A DNA stretch of 64,000 bases from the NCBI GenBank assembly GCA_015057585.1, contig SVEF01000009.1, forward strand, positions 60,933-124,932. The letters are read 5' to 3'. A program made the translations under genes and the position numbers. Positions 47,927 through 57,383 of the stretch are shown here, piece after piece. Every line of letters starts with the position of its first letter. Positions within the stretch are counted from its first letter, which is position 1. This stretch comes from Lachnospiraceae bacterium (GTDB taxonomy: Bacteria; Bacillota; Clostridia; Lachnospirales; Lachnospiraceae). Under the pieces are notes generated by a model, which was not told the origin of the DNA, made no database searches, and saw nothing but the letters and a program-made list of their open reading frames with translations.

Positions 47927-48582
47927 TATTTCCCTCCGACAAGTTTATTCAATGCTGCATTTCTTCCGATAACAACCAAAACATCGGACATCTGTAATGG
48001 TGCATCCGCATCCGGAATAATTTCCATTTCTCCGTCCCTCTTGATTCCGATTACATTGATTTTTTTGGTTACTCTGAGATTCAGTTCTCTTAAACTCTTG
48101 CCTACCCATTCCTCCGGAAGTGTAAATTCCATCATACTGTGCTTGGACGATAACCCGATGGTATCTAACAGATTCCCGCCCAAAAGATTATTTGCGATAC
48201 GGATTCCGCTTTCCTGCTCCGGAAAAACGACCAAATCCGCTCCGACTTTCCTTAAAACCTTTGCCTGCAGGTCCGTCAATGCTTTACAAAGTACATACGG
48301 AATTCCCATTTCCTTCGTCAGAATTGTTATCATTACACTCGCTTCCAAGCTTCCGCCGATTGCCACAATGGCGCCATCAAAATTTCCGATTCCAAGAGAA
48401 CGGATTGCCTCCACATCGGTAACATCCATGCATACCGCATGTGTCACATCCTCTGCCACCTGTTCAACCTTCGTCGGATCTGCATCCACTGCCATTACCT
48501 GACAGCCATTATCCGCCAATGTCTTTGCGACCGACATACCAAATCTGCCCAATCCAAATACTACATACTCTTTTCTGGCCAT
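47926..48582 (-). CDS. ktrA: KtrA/TrkA potassium channel regulatory subunit
   Basis: An RCK_N Rossmann domain (VFGLGRFGMSVAKTL, MAVDADPTKVEQ) binds ATP/ADP or NAD, and an RCK_C domain (~140-218) binds c-di-AMP in many Firmicutes. 218 aa. It follows ktrB by 14 bp and gates that channel at the inner membrane face. Confidence 0.93.
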   Translation of the reverse strand: MARKEYVVFGLGRFGMSVAKTLADNGCQVMAVDADPTKVEQVAEDVTHAVCMDVTDVEAIRSLGIGNFDGAIVAIGGSLEASVMITILTKEMGIPYVLCKALTDLQAKVLRKVGADLVVFPEQESGIRIANNLLGGNLLDTIGLSSKHSMMEFTLPEEWVGKSLRELNLRVTKKINVIGIKRDGEMEIIPDADAPLQMSDVLVVIGRNAALNKLVGGK

Positions 48583-48596
48583 CTTATATCCTCCTG

Positions 48597-49967
48597 CTAT
48601 CCAATCATGATTTTTCCTTCTGCCAGGGATTTCTTGCCCTCATACTTTTTTGAATTAAATGCCAACGCCATTGTAATCGGTCCCAAGCGTCCCAGATACA
48701 TGGCAACAATAATTGTTATCTTTCCTGCCATGGTCAAATTCGGAGTGAGCCCTCTTGTTAATCCGACGGTAGCAATTGCCGATACACTTTCAAATAAAAT
48801 ATCTGTAAATTCTGCCGATTCCGTAACTGTCAATATTGTACAAATCAGCACCAGTACTCCGAAACTGATGGAAACCACCGCTGCCGCTCTCCGGACAAAA
48901 TTATCCGTAATCTTTCGGTGAAACGCCGTTACTTCATGTTCCCCGCGTACTGTTGCAATCGTGGATAATACCAAAACCGCTATCGTCACCGTCTTTACAC
49001 CACCCGCCGTACCGGATGGCGAGCCACCGATAAACATGAGAAGTAACGCAAGCAAATTCGACGCTTCCGTCAGATTCTCTTGCGGAATCGTCTGAAATCC
49101 CGCAGTTCGAAGTGTTACCGATTCAAAAAACGAAGCCATCACCTTTTGTCCTATCGTCAAGTTCCCCAAGGTTGCCGGATTTTGATACTCAAATGCAAAA
49201 ACAAGACCTGCCCCCACAATAATCAGCACTGGAGTAATCGTAATGGCAAGCTTTGTGTACAACATGGTTTTCTTAAAAGCATCCCGTACCTGTATTTCTC
49301 TTTTTATGACCAGTTTCACTACGCGTACTACATCAAACCACACAGGAAAACCGATACCGCCCAATATAATTAACAACATCGTTGTCATATTCACAATTAC
49401 ATTCGTGCGATAAATCAAAAAACCGTCCGGACTGACTGTATCCAGTCCCGCGTTGCAAAACGCAGATACCGCATGGAAAACAGACTTCCACATGCCTTCG
49501 CCGATTCCAAATTGCGGGATAAATACAAAACTGTAACATAGAGCACCCAATGCCTCTACCAGTATGGTTCCTTTTATAATCCTTTTTGTCAGGTCCACCA
49601 CTCCGGCCACCGAATTCAGATTATACGCGTCCTGAATTAAAAGGCGGTCTGACAGTTTAATTCTTTTCCCGAGAACAAGCAGCAGGATTGTTGTAAACGT
49701 TACCACACCAAGCCCGCCCAGCTGCATCAGAAACAGAATTACCACCTGTCCGAAATAACTCCACTGGGTTGCAGTCACAACCGGGCTAAGTCCGGTCACA
49801 CAAATCGACGTCGTTGCCACAAACAATGCATCCAGATAGGAAATGTTCTCCCCCTGCTTTGAGGAAATCGGAAGCCACAACAAAAAAGAACCGATTAAAA
49901 TTCCCATCAAGAAACCGGTTACAATAATTCTGGTTGTCGTCCATCTGAATTTCCACTGTTTTCCCAT
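48597..49967 (-). CDS. ktrB: KtrB/TrkH-family potassium uptake channel subunit
   Basis: 456 aa with about ten membrane segments and four pseudo-repeat M1-P-M2 units. Selectivity Gly residues sit in SICVTGLSPV, AVSAFCNAGLDT, TAGFQTIPQ and SAIATVGLTRGL. SPSGTAGGVKTVT is the M2C2 loop. Works with KtrA for K+/Na+-coupled uptake. First gene of its operon, with AGGAGA upstream. Confidence 0.94.
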   Translation of the reverse strand: MGKQWKFRWTTTRIIVTGFLMGILIGSFLLWLPISSKQGENISYLDALFVATTSICVTGLSPVVTATQWSYFGQVVILFLMQLGGLGVVTFTTILLLVLGKRIKLSDRLLIQDAYNLNSVAGVVDLTKRIIKGTILVEALGALCYSFVFIPQFGIGEGMWKSVFHAVSAFCNAGLDTVSPDGFLIYRTNVIVNMTTMLLIILGGIGFPVWFDVVRVVKLVIKREIQVRDAFKKTMLYTKLAITITPVLIIVGAGLVFAFEYQNPATLGNLTIGQKVMASFFESVTLRTAGFQTIPQENLTEASNLLALLLMFIGGSPSGTAGGVKTVTIAVLVLSTIATVRGEHEVTAFHRKITDNFVRRAAAVVSISFGVLVLICTILTVTESAEFTDILFESVSAIATVGLTRGLTPNLTMAGKITIIVAMYLGRLGPITMALAFNSKKYEGKKSLAEGKIMIG

Positions 49968-50009
49968 AGCTACGCATCTCCTTTTTTCTCTGCCATTTTA
50001 CCACGAAAT

Positions 50010-50037
50010 AAAAAAAGCCGCAACACCGGGTTGCGGC
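50010..50037 (-). terminator. Terminator after the cation antiporter gene
   Basis: GCCGCAAC and GTTGCGGC (50017-50024, 50030-50037) form a perfect 8-bp stem; seven T follow on the minus strand. Confidence 0.85.
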
Positions 50038-50048
50038 CTCTTTCTCTA

Positions 50049-50993
50049 TTATACAATAGTTAAGAACAAATATACTGCGTAGGATAGTACGACCGCAAGT
50101 CCCTGTACCTTACTACTCTTCTGGCGAACCAAAAGAGGAATCAGGGCAATGGCAATGATTGCAAGACATGCCGGTAAGTCTACGGTCAGACACTTTCCTT
50201 CAATCGGAAGCGGTCTTCCGGAAACAATAGAGCAAATCGGTAAAATCATGGAAAGGTCAATGATATTCGCACCGACAATATTACCGATGGATAAGCTGGA
50301 TTCCTTCTTACGGATTGCTGTAATAGTAGTTACAAGCTCCGGAAGAGAAGTACCGATGGCAACCATGGTTACCGCAACGATTCTCTCCGGCACCTTTAAA
50401 AATGCTGCAATTGTTGTTCCTCCTTCTACAAGGAAGGTGGAACCGATGACAATCCCTGCTGCACCAAGTACAAAGAAGGCTACATTCATAATCGCTTCCT
50501 TCTTATTTACAACAACCTTATCGTCTACATCACTAATCTGGTTCTTGGCATTCACCACATTCAATGCCATAAATCCGACAAATAAAAGGAAAAGAAGAAC
50601 ACTTGCCCATGGCGCAAGCTGGCCGCTTAAGGAACCAATCCAAAGGAGCGCCGCACAAACCACTAAAATTGCACACTGCTTAATATATTCCTTACGTACA
50701 ATGGAAATCGACATAAAAATCAGGGACAGTGCTAAAATCAGACCGGTGTTGGCAATGACCGAGCCTACCGCGTTACCGATTGCCATATCATTCTGACCGC
50801 GTGCCGCCGCAATCACAGATGTAATCAATTCCGGCAATGTCGTTGCAATACTTACAATCGTTGCACCGATGATAAAGGTCGGAATTCCTGCTGCTTTTGC
50901 AATCCATGTTGCTGCATCTACAAATGCATCTCCGCCCTTCATGACAAGGACTATTCCGATTGCAAACAAAATTACTGCTACCCAAATGTTCAT
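50049..50993 (-). CDS. CaCA-superfamily cation antiporter (Ca2+/Na+ or Mn2+ exporter)
   Basis: 314 aa with ten likely spans and the two inverted α-repeats: GATIVSIATTLPELITSVIAAARGQNDMAIGNAVGSVIANTG first and VAIGTSLPELVTTITAIRKKESSLSIGNIVGANIIDL later. It resembles YrbG. ATG at 50993 is chosen because GGAGGAAAC is adjacent; an upstream start at 51017 has no ribosome site. A yybP-ykoY riboswitch leader points to manganese export rather than only calcium. Confidence 0.9.
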   Translation of the reverse strand: MNIWVAVILFAIGIVLVMKGGDAFVDAATWIAKAAGIPTFIIGATIVSIATTLPELITSVIAAARGQNDMAIGNAVGSVIANTGLILALSLIFMSISIVRKEYIKQCAILVVCAALLWIGSLSGQLAPWASVLLFLLFVGFMALNVVNAKNQISDVDDKVVVNKKEAIMNVAFFVLGAAGIVIGSTFLVEGGTTIAAFLKVPERIVAVTMVAIGTSLPELVTTITAIRKKESSLSIGNIVGANIIDLSMILPICSIVSGRPLPIEGKCLTVDLPACLAIIAIALIPLLVRQKSSKVQGLAVVLSYAVYLFLTIV

Positions 50994-51065
50994 GTTTCCT
51001 CCGTTTCTTCGCCCCACGGCGATGTACCTTCTTATTTTTTCTAATTTGCATCATAATCCGGGAGC

Positions 51066-51184
51066 GAAAAAAAGAGACCTACCTGTAATTACAGATAAGT
51101 CTCGTCATTTCAGATAAAGCCACGGATGTTTCATCCTGAGCTGTTGACTTCACCGCGCGCATGCGCTGACTACTCCCTTAGCAC
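51066..51184 (-). ncRNA. yybP-ykoY manganese riboswitch with intrinsic terminator
   Basis: The minus strand reads CTAAGGGAGTAGTC, a G/C-rich stem, GTCAACA, then GTGGC, then AATGACGAGAC, the conserved points of the yybP-ykoY element. GAGAC pairs with GTCTC around 51074-51103 and seven T follow (51067-51073), so a Mn2+-bound leader would form the antiterminated state. It lies 73 bp before the cation exporter start. Motif recognition is by eye. Confidence 0.85.
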
Positions 51185-51188
51185 AGTG

Positions 51189-51217
51189 ATTTTATCGTAT
51201 CTTGAGGTGTTTGTCAA
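51189..51217 (-). promoter_or_regulatory. Promoter of the riboswitch and antiporter
   Basis: Consensus TTGACA (51212-51217), 17 bp, TAAAAT (51189-51194) on the minus strand, so transcription starts just at the riboswitch 5' end (~51182). Confidence 0.85.
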
Positions 51218-51304
51218 GAAAATCTTTACCGGTTCTTTGCTTCCGTGCATAATTTACCTTTCGTCCGCACACACTATAGAAAACCCAACAGAAAGAAGGA
51301 TTCC

Positions 51305-51526
51305 ATGAACGAAAATAAAAAAGAGAGAAGCGGCATTTCCGCCCCGGAACAATCAGACCTCATTATGCGCGAACTTGACAAAAGTCTCCTGCAGTCCAAC
51401 GCTGCCTCTGCCACCGACTGCACCGGTACTGTCGTCCGCGGGCCACTAAGCACCGGGGTCGCAGAAGCCTACGATGATGTGTACCACTTCAAACCACAGA
51501 TTCCTGAAGCACTTCGCAGAAAGTAA
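51305..51526 (+). CDS. Small hypothetical protein (73 aa)
   Basis: ATG at 51305 follows GAAGGA. The sequence is hydrophilic, opens MNENKKERSG and ends with a YDDVYHFKPQIPEALRRK tail. There is no membrane span or signal peptide. It has a convincing ribosome site and a terminator just after, so it is probably real. It is the only plus-strand gene between two minus-strand blocks. No family recognised. Confidence 0.6.
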   Translation: MNENKKERSGISAPEQSDLIMRELDKSLLQSNAASATDCTGTVVRGPLSTGVAEAYDDVYHFKPQIPEALRRK

Positions 51527-51539
51527 CTCTGCAGTTTAA

Positions 51540-51569
51540 AAATCGGAAGACCTCACGGCCTTCCGATTT
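51540..51569. terminator. Terminator between the small gene and the EAL gene
   Basis: AAATCGGAAGACC and GGCCTTCCGATTT pair with one mismatch, with short A and T runs on both sides; it can serve both converging genes. Confidence 0.75.
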
Positions 51570-51572
51570 CCC

Positions 51573-53627
51573 CTATACATAATCTTCTACTAAAAATACA
51601 TAATACAGTGCAACGTCTCCATCTCCCTGAATTAAGCGTCCATAGTCTCGGACATACTTGACCGGGCCATCCTTTGTCTGAATCCGGTATCTTACAAAAT
51701 CCATTCCGGTATCGTTTCGCTCAATCTGTTCGCAAATACTCTTTGAAACGCTTTGATAATCATCCGGATGAACCATCCCCCTAAATGAGCCTCCTGTCAA
51801 CTCTAAAAACTCATCCAGTGTGTCGCATCCGTAAATGGATAACAACGTTTCATTTACGGTAATCAGATTTTCTTCTTCCGTATCCGTATAGATAAAGAAG
51901 CCCCCCGGCATCATGGACAAGATACTGTCTGCTCCATAACTCGCCCTTGGACCTCCACGTAAGAGCTTTACCTTCGATACACGCCAGGACTCCTTAAGTA
52001 CTTCTTTAAATCGTTCAATTTCTACCGGCCTGGAATAGAAATATCCCTGATGATAGCTTGCGGCATACTGCCCAATAAATTCTTTTATTTCACTGGTTTC
52101 CACACCTTCCATGCAAATGCTTAATCCCAAGCGTTTTGCACAGTCTACCGTTGAATTTACCACAACCTGATTATTCGTCTTGTCCAATATATTCCGGATG
52201 AACGTCTGGTCAATCTTTACACAGGTAATCGGCAATTCACAAAGCAGGTTAATTGTCGAGTTACCGGTACCAAAATCATCCAGCGCCACCTTAATTCTCT
52301 GGTCTCTGAAATACTGCAACTGTTCTCTCAAATAATCCAAATCCAGGTTACGGCATCGTTCCGTCAGCTCCAGCTGCAGATTCTCATGCGGAAATTCCAT
52401 CGCGTCCAGGATAGAAACTACTTCCTGTTTAAAAGAAGGCCGCTCCAACTGACTGTATGACATATTGACATTGACAAAAAATCTTGGATTGTTTTTTAAT
52501 AGTTCCTTTGTATCCTCAATGGCCTTTTTCAGCACCCAAATACTCAAATCATAAAAGCAAGGATGGGATTCCAAATACGGGACAAACCTTCCCGGAGAAA
52601 TCTCACCAAAGATCGGACTCCGGAAACGAATCAGCGCTTCCGCTCCGATAATCTTTCCGGTCGTCGTGGATACAAACGGCTGATAGCAAAGATAAAAGCC
52701 TTCACAACCATTTCGCACTGCCGCCTTTATGGCATCCAGAAGTTCCATCATCTTATAGTTGTCTTCCTGTGTTTCATCGTCAAAGACAACCAACTCAAAA
52801 GATTCCTCATCCTTTGCACGCTCCAGAGCAGACAACAGACAGGATAAAATCGTCTGGGAACTGACCGTACAGTTATGAGTATGCAGGGCACCTCCGCTGA
52901 TTTCCAGATTCAGAATACAGCTGTCCATTTCAAATGCAGCCAGGGCATCTCTTAATTCAGCATAAAATTGTCTGGCGTCCTCCACCTCATTATTCTCAAA
53001 CAGGAATAAAAACTGGGTACCCTCCATACGGTATACCTTGCCCTTACTACCTATCACTTCTTTCATATGCTTTGCAAGCGAATATAACGTCTTATTTCCA
53101 AAATGATATCCATATAATGTATTCACATTATGAAAATGGCGTAACTCCACCGCCATCGCCAGACATTCCTTCTTTGTCTTTGCGGTGCGGACATCTTCGA
53201 TAAACTCCTGCAGTTTCGGAAGGTCAGTGAGCGGATCCTGTTCCACTTCCTTCTTTTGAATGGTCACGGTTCCTGCAAACACCTCCGCATGTCCTTCCTC
53301 GTTATAGACCATTCTGCCTTTTTCGATGCATGGCACATAGTTCCCCCGCGCATTCTTAATGCTGAATGTACAGAAAAAATCCTCCTTGCTTCCCGAAAAT
53401 ACGGCATTTAATTCCTGAATCCACTTTGGGAAATCATCCGGATGTACCAACGCACCAAAAACACTCGTCGTATCCTTTAAATTGATTCCCGGCAAGTTCA
53501 AATAATTCACCGCTTCCTGCGACCATGTCGCAATCCCGGTGTGCATATCCTGGACAAAAACAAACTTTTCGTCTGAAACTTTGTTTACAATATCAAGAAT
53601 TTTCTCGCTGAGTTTATCTGCCTGCAT
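51573..53627 (-). CDS. PAS-GGDEF(degenerate)-EAL-PAS cyclic-di-GMP phosphodiesterase
   Basis: 684 aa: PAS ~15-125, GGDEF-like ~130-280 whose signature is EGTQF so cyclase activity is unlikely, EAL ~300-545, PAS ~575-684. EAL motifs are intact: AEALIRF, NVNMS, LELTE, ALDDFGTG, VKIDQTF, MEGVET and QGYFYSRP. It should cut c-di-GMP, with sensing by the PAS domains. It lies 12 bp after prfA in the DUF1385-prmC-prfA-EAL operon. Confidence 0.9.
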   Translation of the reverse strand: MQADKLSEKILDIVNKVSDEKFVFVQDMHTGIATWSQEAVNYLNLPGINLKDTTSVFGALVHPDDFPKWIQELNAVFSGSKEDFFCTFSIKNARGNYVPCIEKGRMVYNEEGHAEVFAGTVTIQKKEVEQDPLTDLPKLQEFIEDVRTAKTKKECLAMAVELRHFHNVNTLYGYHFGNKTLYSLAKHMKEVIGSKGKVYRMEGTQFLFLFENNEVEDARQFYAELRDALAAFEMDSCILNLEISGGALHTHNCTVSSQTILSCLLSALERAKDEESFELVVFDDETQEDNYKMMELLDAIKAAVRNGCEGFYLCYQPFVSTTTGKIIGAEALIRFRSPIFGEISPGRFVPYLESHPCFYDLSIWVLKKAIEDTKELLKNNPRFFVNVNMSYSQLERPSFKQEVVSILDAMEFPHENLQLELTERCRNLDLDYLREQLQYFRDQRIKVALDDFGTGNSTINLLCELPITCVKIDQTFIRNILDKTNNQVVVNSTVDCAKRLGLSICMEGVETSEIKEFIGQYAASYHQGYFYSRPVEIERFKEVLKESWRVSKVKLLRGGPRASYGADSILSMMPGGFFIYTDTEEENLITVNETLLSIYGCDTLDEFLELTGGSFRGMVHPDDYQSVSKSICEQIERNDTGMDFVRYRIQTKDGPVKYVRDYGRLIQGDGDVALYYVFLVEDYV

Positions 53628-53639
53628 CGTAAGTTCCTC

Positions 53640-54713
53640 TTAAGATTCTGCCATCTGTGTCAGTTTCGCCGCCTGGTCTGCCGCAATCAGGGAATCTATA
53701 AATTCCTGAATATCCCCGTTCATGACCGCATCCAGATTATATGCTGTCAGTTTGATTCTGTGATCGGTTACACGTCCCTGTGGGAAGTTATACGTTCTGA
53801 TCTTTTCAGACCGGTCACCGGTACCAACCTGACTGCGTCTTGCTGCTGCCTCTTCATCGTGTGCCTTTTCCAACTCTAACTCATATAACTTTGCTCTAAG
53901 TACTTTAAATGCTTTGTCTCTGTTCTTTAACTGTGATTTTTCATCCTGACAGGAGATTACAATACCTGTCGGAATATGGGTGAGACGAACTGCCGAGTCC
54001 GTCGTATTAACGCACTGTCCACCGTTACCGGAAGAACGGAATACGTCAATTCTGCAATCGTTCGGATTAATCTCTACATCTACTTCTTCTGCTTCCGGCA
54101 TAATGGCAACCGTGACTGTCGAAGTATGAATACGCCCGCCGGACTCTGTTACCGGTACACGCTGTACACGATGAACGCCGCTTTCGTATTTCAGTTTGGA
54201 GTATGCTCCTGCACCGTTTACCATAAAAATAACTTCTTTAAATCCGCCGATACCGCTTTCATTCACCGAAATCAGTTCTACCTTCCAGCGCTGTACTTCC
54301 GCGTACTTCGAATACATACGGTATAACTCTGCCGCAAACAATGCCGCTTCGTCCCCGCCGGCTCCCGCACGGATTTCCACGACAACATTCTTATCATCGT
54401 TCGGGTCTTTCGGCAATAATAAAATTTTTAACTTATTCTCAAGCGCTTCGACATTTGCCTTACTGTTTGCCAGTTCTTCTTTGGCAAGTTCGCGCATTTC
54501 ATCGTCGCTTTCTTCCTCTAAAATCATCAGACTGTCTTCAATATTCTGCTTTTCCTTTTTATATTCCAAAAACGCATCTACAATCGGAGACAGATCGTTT
54601 TGTTCCTTCATCAGTTTCCGGAATCTGTTCTGATCACTGACAACGGAAGGTTCGCTCAATTCGTTTTGAATTTCTTCAAAACGGCGTAACAAATCTTCTA
54701 ATTTATCAAACAT
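53640..54713 (-). CDS. prfA: Peptide chain release factor 1
   Basis: Ends translation at UAA and [20 protein letters not shown] holds the GGQ motif; the stop-codon anticodon-like region, [28 protein letters not shown], and the C-terminal [13 protein letters not shown] are typical. 357 aa. PrmC, which methylates this GGQ, is encoded just upstream. Since two RHS donor frames end in TAG, RF1 presence means these are normal stops unless a suppressor exists. Confidence 0.97.
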   Translation of the reverse strand: MFDKLEDLLRRFEEIQNELSEPSVVSDQNRFRKLMKEQNDLSPIVDAFLEYKKEKQNIEDSLMILEEESDDEMRELAKEELANSKANVEALENKLKILLLPKDPNDDKNVVVEIRAGAGGDEAALFAAELYRMYSKYAEVQRWKVELISVNESGIGGFKEVIFMVNGAGAYSKLKYESGVHRVQRVPVTESGGRIHTSTVTVAIMPEAEEVDVEINPNDCRIDVFRSSGNGGQCVNTTDSAVRLTHIPTGIVISCQDEKSQLKNRDKAFKVLRAKLYELELEKAHDEEAAARRSQVGTGDRSEKIRTYNFPQGRVTDHRIKLTAYNLDAVMNGDIQEFIDSLIAADQAAKLTQMAES

Positions 54714-54722
54714 AATTTTCTC

Positions 54723-55565
54723 CTATTCTTGTGACCACACGGCACTTACCACGCGGTCAAGCCCTGCATAATCCTTTTTGACACAAATCTCTTCAAATCC
54801 GGCTTCCAAAAGCAGTTTCGAAACATCCGCTGCCTGTTCACTCCCGATTTCAAAGAAAATCCTGCCGTTCTTTTCCAAATACTGTCCCGCCTGACAGATA
54901 ATACTCCGGTAAAACTTCAGTCCGTCCGTATCTCCGTCCAGTGCAGTCACCGGCTCGTGCTCCCGTACCTCCGGCATCAGCGTCGTAATGACTTCTGACG
55001 GAATATACGGCGGATTTGACACAATAATATCAAACCGTTCTCCTGTCGGAATTGCTTCAAACAAATCTCCGCAATAAAAGTCCACATTTGCATCGAGTTT
55101 TTCTGCATTCTTTTTCGCTGTTGCCACCGCAAGAGGAAGCAGATCCGATCCTGCCGCATAACTTAAATTACAAAGTTTCTTGAGACTGATTATAATACAA
55201 CCGGTTCCGGTACACAAGTCAAGAATTCGTTTTCCGCCCGCATATTTTACAACTTCCTCCACCAAAACTTCCGTATCCTGTCTCGGTATCAGAGTCGAAG
55301 CGCTCACTGCAAACTCAAATCCCATAAACTCCTGTACCCCTGTAATATACTGCAGAGGAATTCGTCCGGCCCGTTTCTCTATCAGACGTTCATACTGTTG
55401 TACCTCTTCTTCCGGCATTTCCTCCTGTGCTTTCATCAAATACACAGCACGCTGTAAACCTGTTACATGTGAAAGCAGGTACCACGCATCTGTTTTTGCA
55501 TCCGGAACAGAAGCCTCCGTAAGAAACGCTATGCCCCTCCCGTATACTGTCTGATATGTGCTCAT
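54723..55565 (-). CDS. prmC: Release factor glutamine methyltransferase
   Basis: Methylates the Gln of GGQ in RF1 and RF2. The SAM-binding DLCTGTGCIIISLKKL and catalytic IVSNPPYIP motifs are clear; the N-terminal helical domain has LIPRQDTEVLVE. 280 aa. It overlaps DUF1385 by 4 nt and is 9 bp before prfA. Confidence 0.96.
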   Translation of the reverse strand: MSTYQTVYGRGIAFLTEASVPDAKTDAWYLLSHVTGLQRAVYLMKAQEEMPEEEVQQYERLIEKRAGRIPLQYITGVQEFMGFEFAVSASTLIPRQDTEVLVEEVVKYAGGKRILDLCTGTGCIIISLKKLCNLSYAAGSDLLPLAVATAKKNAEKLDANVDFYCGDLFEAIPTGERFDIIVSNPPYIPSEVITTLMPEVREHEPVTALDGDTDGLKFYRSIICQAGQYLEKNGRIFFEIGSEQAADVSKLLLEAGFEEICVKKDYAGLDRVVSAVWSQE

Positions 55566-56974
55566 GTAGGATCTTCTCCGCCGGTCTCTTCATCCGAAAT
55601 TTCCATTACGGATTTCGGACCGCTGAATTCAAAGTACATATCCAGTGCCTTTAAGATATCGTCATCATCATCGTCCTTCATCGCACTGACTGCTTTTGTT
55701 GCAGCCGGAATCGGATCCTTTTTCGGAGCCGTCTTCGGTGCTTTGGATTTCGACTTTGTTTTTTTCTGATTGCAATTTGCTGTATCTAATTTAATATCAA
55801 ACAACTGCGCAATATCAATTTCTACCGGAGTTACCGGTTCTTCCTTTGCAGGATTTTCCTTGACAGGCTCATTCGCAGCTGCTATTTCTTCTGCCGTTTC
55901 CACGACTTCGGCTGCCGGGCTGACTTCCTCTGCCGGTGTTTCTGCAACCACAGGCGTTTCCTCCGCCACAGGTGCTTCCTCCGCCACAAGTACTTCCTCC
56001 TTCACAGCCTGCTCTGCCGTTTTCTTTGCTTTTCTGCCGGCCGCACGCTTTCTCTTTCTTTCTTCCTCCACAAATGTCTTCCAGTCAAATACTGCTTCTA
56101 CTGACTGAATGGCAACCTCGATCATTTCTTTGTCCGGTTCCCTTGTGGTCAATGCCTGCAGCCACATTCCCGGGCGGCTCAGCACATTAATGAGCACATT
56201 GTCATGTTTACCGGCATAACGGATAAATTCATAAGAAATACCCGCAATCACAGGAATTAAAAGCAAACGAAGAGCCAGACGAAGCAGCGGATTATCTACC
56301 CGGATAAACATAAAGAAGAGAACACTGATTACCATGACGGTCAGCATGAAACTGGTACCGCAACGCTTATGCTCCCTGCTCTGCTTTCTTACATTTCCAA
56401 CGGTCAGTGCCAGACCATTTTCAATGCAATTGATTGCTTTGTGTTCTGCGCCGTGATACATAAACAGGCGCTGGATATCTTTGATTCTCGATATCAGTAC
56501 AATATATAAAACAAAAATAAGCACACGGAATACACCCTCTAATACCGCAAGCAGTAATTCGCTTTCAATTATTTTACCAAGCAGGCCTGCAAGCAACATC
56601 GGAAGTACCACGAAAATTCCAAGTGCCAATACTACGGAAAATGCGACTGTCAGTCCGTTTAAAATACCGTCTGCCTTTCCCTTTGTCATTTCATTTAATT
56701 TTTTCTCAAATCTGGATTCTTCTTCCTCTTCTTCATAGAAGGATGAAGAAAATGTCAGGCTCGACATACCAAGCGATAAGGATTCCACAAATGCTGCCAT
56801 TCCACGTAAAATCGGCAGCTTAAACAGCGGATATTTCTCCGAAATGCTCTTTGTTTCCTTCACTTCCACACAAATTTCTTTATTAGGTTTTCTTACAGCC
56901 ACGGCGTATTTATTACCGTTTTTCATCATAACGCCTTCAATGACTGCCTGTCCGCCAATACCGGATGGTCTCAT
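55562..56974 (-). CDS. DUF1385 membrane protein with Ala/Glu-rich tail
   Basis: 470 aa. SGIGGQAVIEGVMMKNGNKYAVAVRKP is the family N-terminus. Three to five membrane segments at ~105-260 contain MYHGAEHKAINCIENG, possibly metal-binding. Residues ~310-400 are an Ala/Glu/Pro-rich low-complexity tail, longer than the usual ~300-aa members. Heads the prmC-prfA-EAL operon, a fixed order in Clostridia. Function unknown. Confidence 0.88.
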   Translation of the reverse strand: MRPSGIGGQAVIEGVMMKNGNKYAVAVRKPNKEICVEVKETKSISEKYPLFKLPILRGMAAFVESLSLGMSSLTFSSSFYEEEEEESRFEKKLNEMTKGKADGILNGLTVAFSVVLALGIFVVLPMLLAGLLGKIIESELLLAVLEGVFRVLIFVLYIVLISRIKDIQRLFMYHGAEHKAINCIENGLALTVGNVRKQSREHKRCGTSFMLTVMVISVLFFMFIRVDNPLLRLALRLLLIPVIAGISYEFIRYAGKHDNVLINVLSRPGMWLQALTTREPDKEMIEVAIQSVEAVFDWKTFVEEERKRKRAAGRKAKKTAEQAVKEEVLVAEEAPVAEETPVVAETPAEEVSPAAEVVETAEEIAAANEPVKENPAKEEPVTPVEIDIAQLFDIKLDTANCNQKKTKSKSKAPKTAPKKDPIPAATKAVSAMKDDDDDDILKALDMYFEFSGPKSVMEISDEETGGEDPT

Positions 56975-57022
56975 ACCTTCTACCTCTTTCCTTTTCCGAC
57001 TGTACCTTTAGAATTTAAAAAT

Positions 57023-57052
57023 AGGCTGAGTCCTTTTCGAAGAGCTCAGCCT
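57023..57052 (-). terminator. Terminator after rpmE
   Basis: AGGCTGAG (57023-57030) and CTCAGCCT (57045-57052) pair; the minus strand then reads ATTTTTAA. It separates rpmE from the DUF1385 operon. Confidence 0.75.
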
Positions 57053-57078
57053 GATTTTTAACCTTATGTTTTTGTTGA

Positions 57079-57282
57079 CTACTGTGTTCTTCCATACTTA
57101 CGGTTAAACTTTTCAATAGCACCACGAGCAGCAGCAGCTTTCTGCTGTCCGGTATAAAAAGGATGGCACTTGGAACAAACTTCTACGTGAATACCGTCCT
57201 TTGTGGAACCTGTCACGAATTCGTTACCACAGTTACATGTAACCTTTGCCTGATAATACTTTGGCTGAATTGCTTCCTTCAT
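57079..57282 (-). CDS. rpmE: 50S ribosomal protein L31, zinc-binding type
   Basis: 67 aa. Cys pairs CNCGNEF and CSKCHPFYTG mark the Zn-containing form. AAAARGAIEKFNRKYG is the usual end. Downstream of rho by ~100 bp, a common Firmicute order. Confidence 0.96.
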   Translation of the reverse strand: MKEAIQPKYYQAKVTCNCGNEFVTGSTKDGIHVEVCSKCHPFYTGQQKAAAARGAIEKFNRKYGRTQ

Positions 57283-57383
57283 TCTTTCTCACCTCTTACT
57301 TCGCACATTACGGCCAATAGCCGCCATCTAATAAACAGCTTGTTTATTGTACCACAGAATTTTCTTCTTGGCAATACCTTAGT

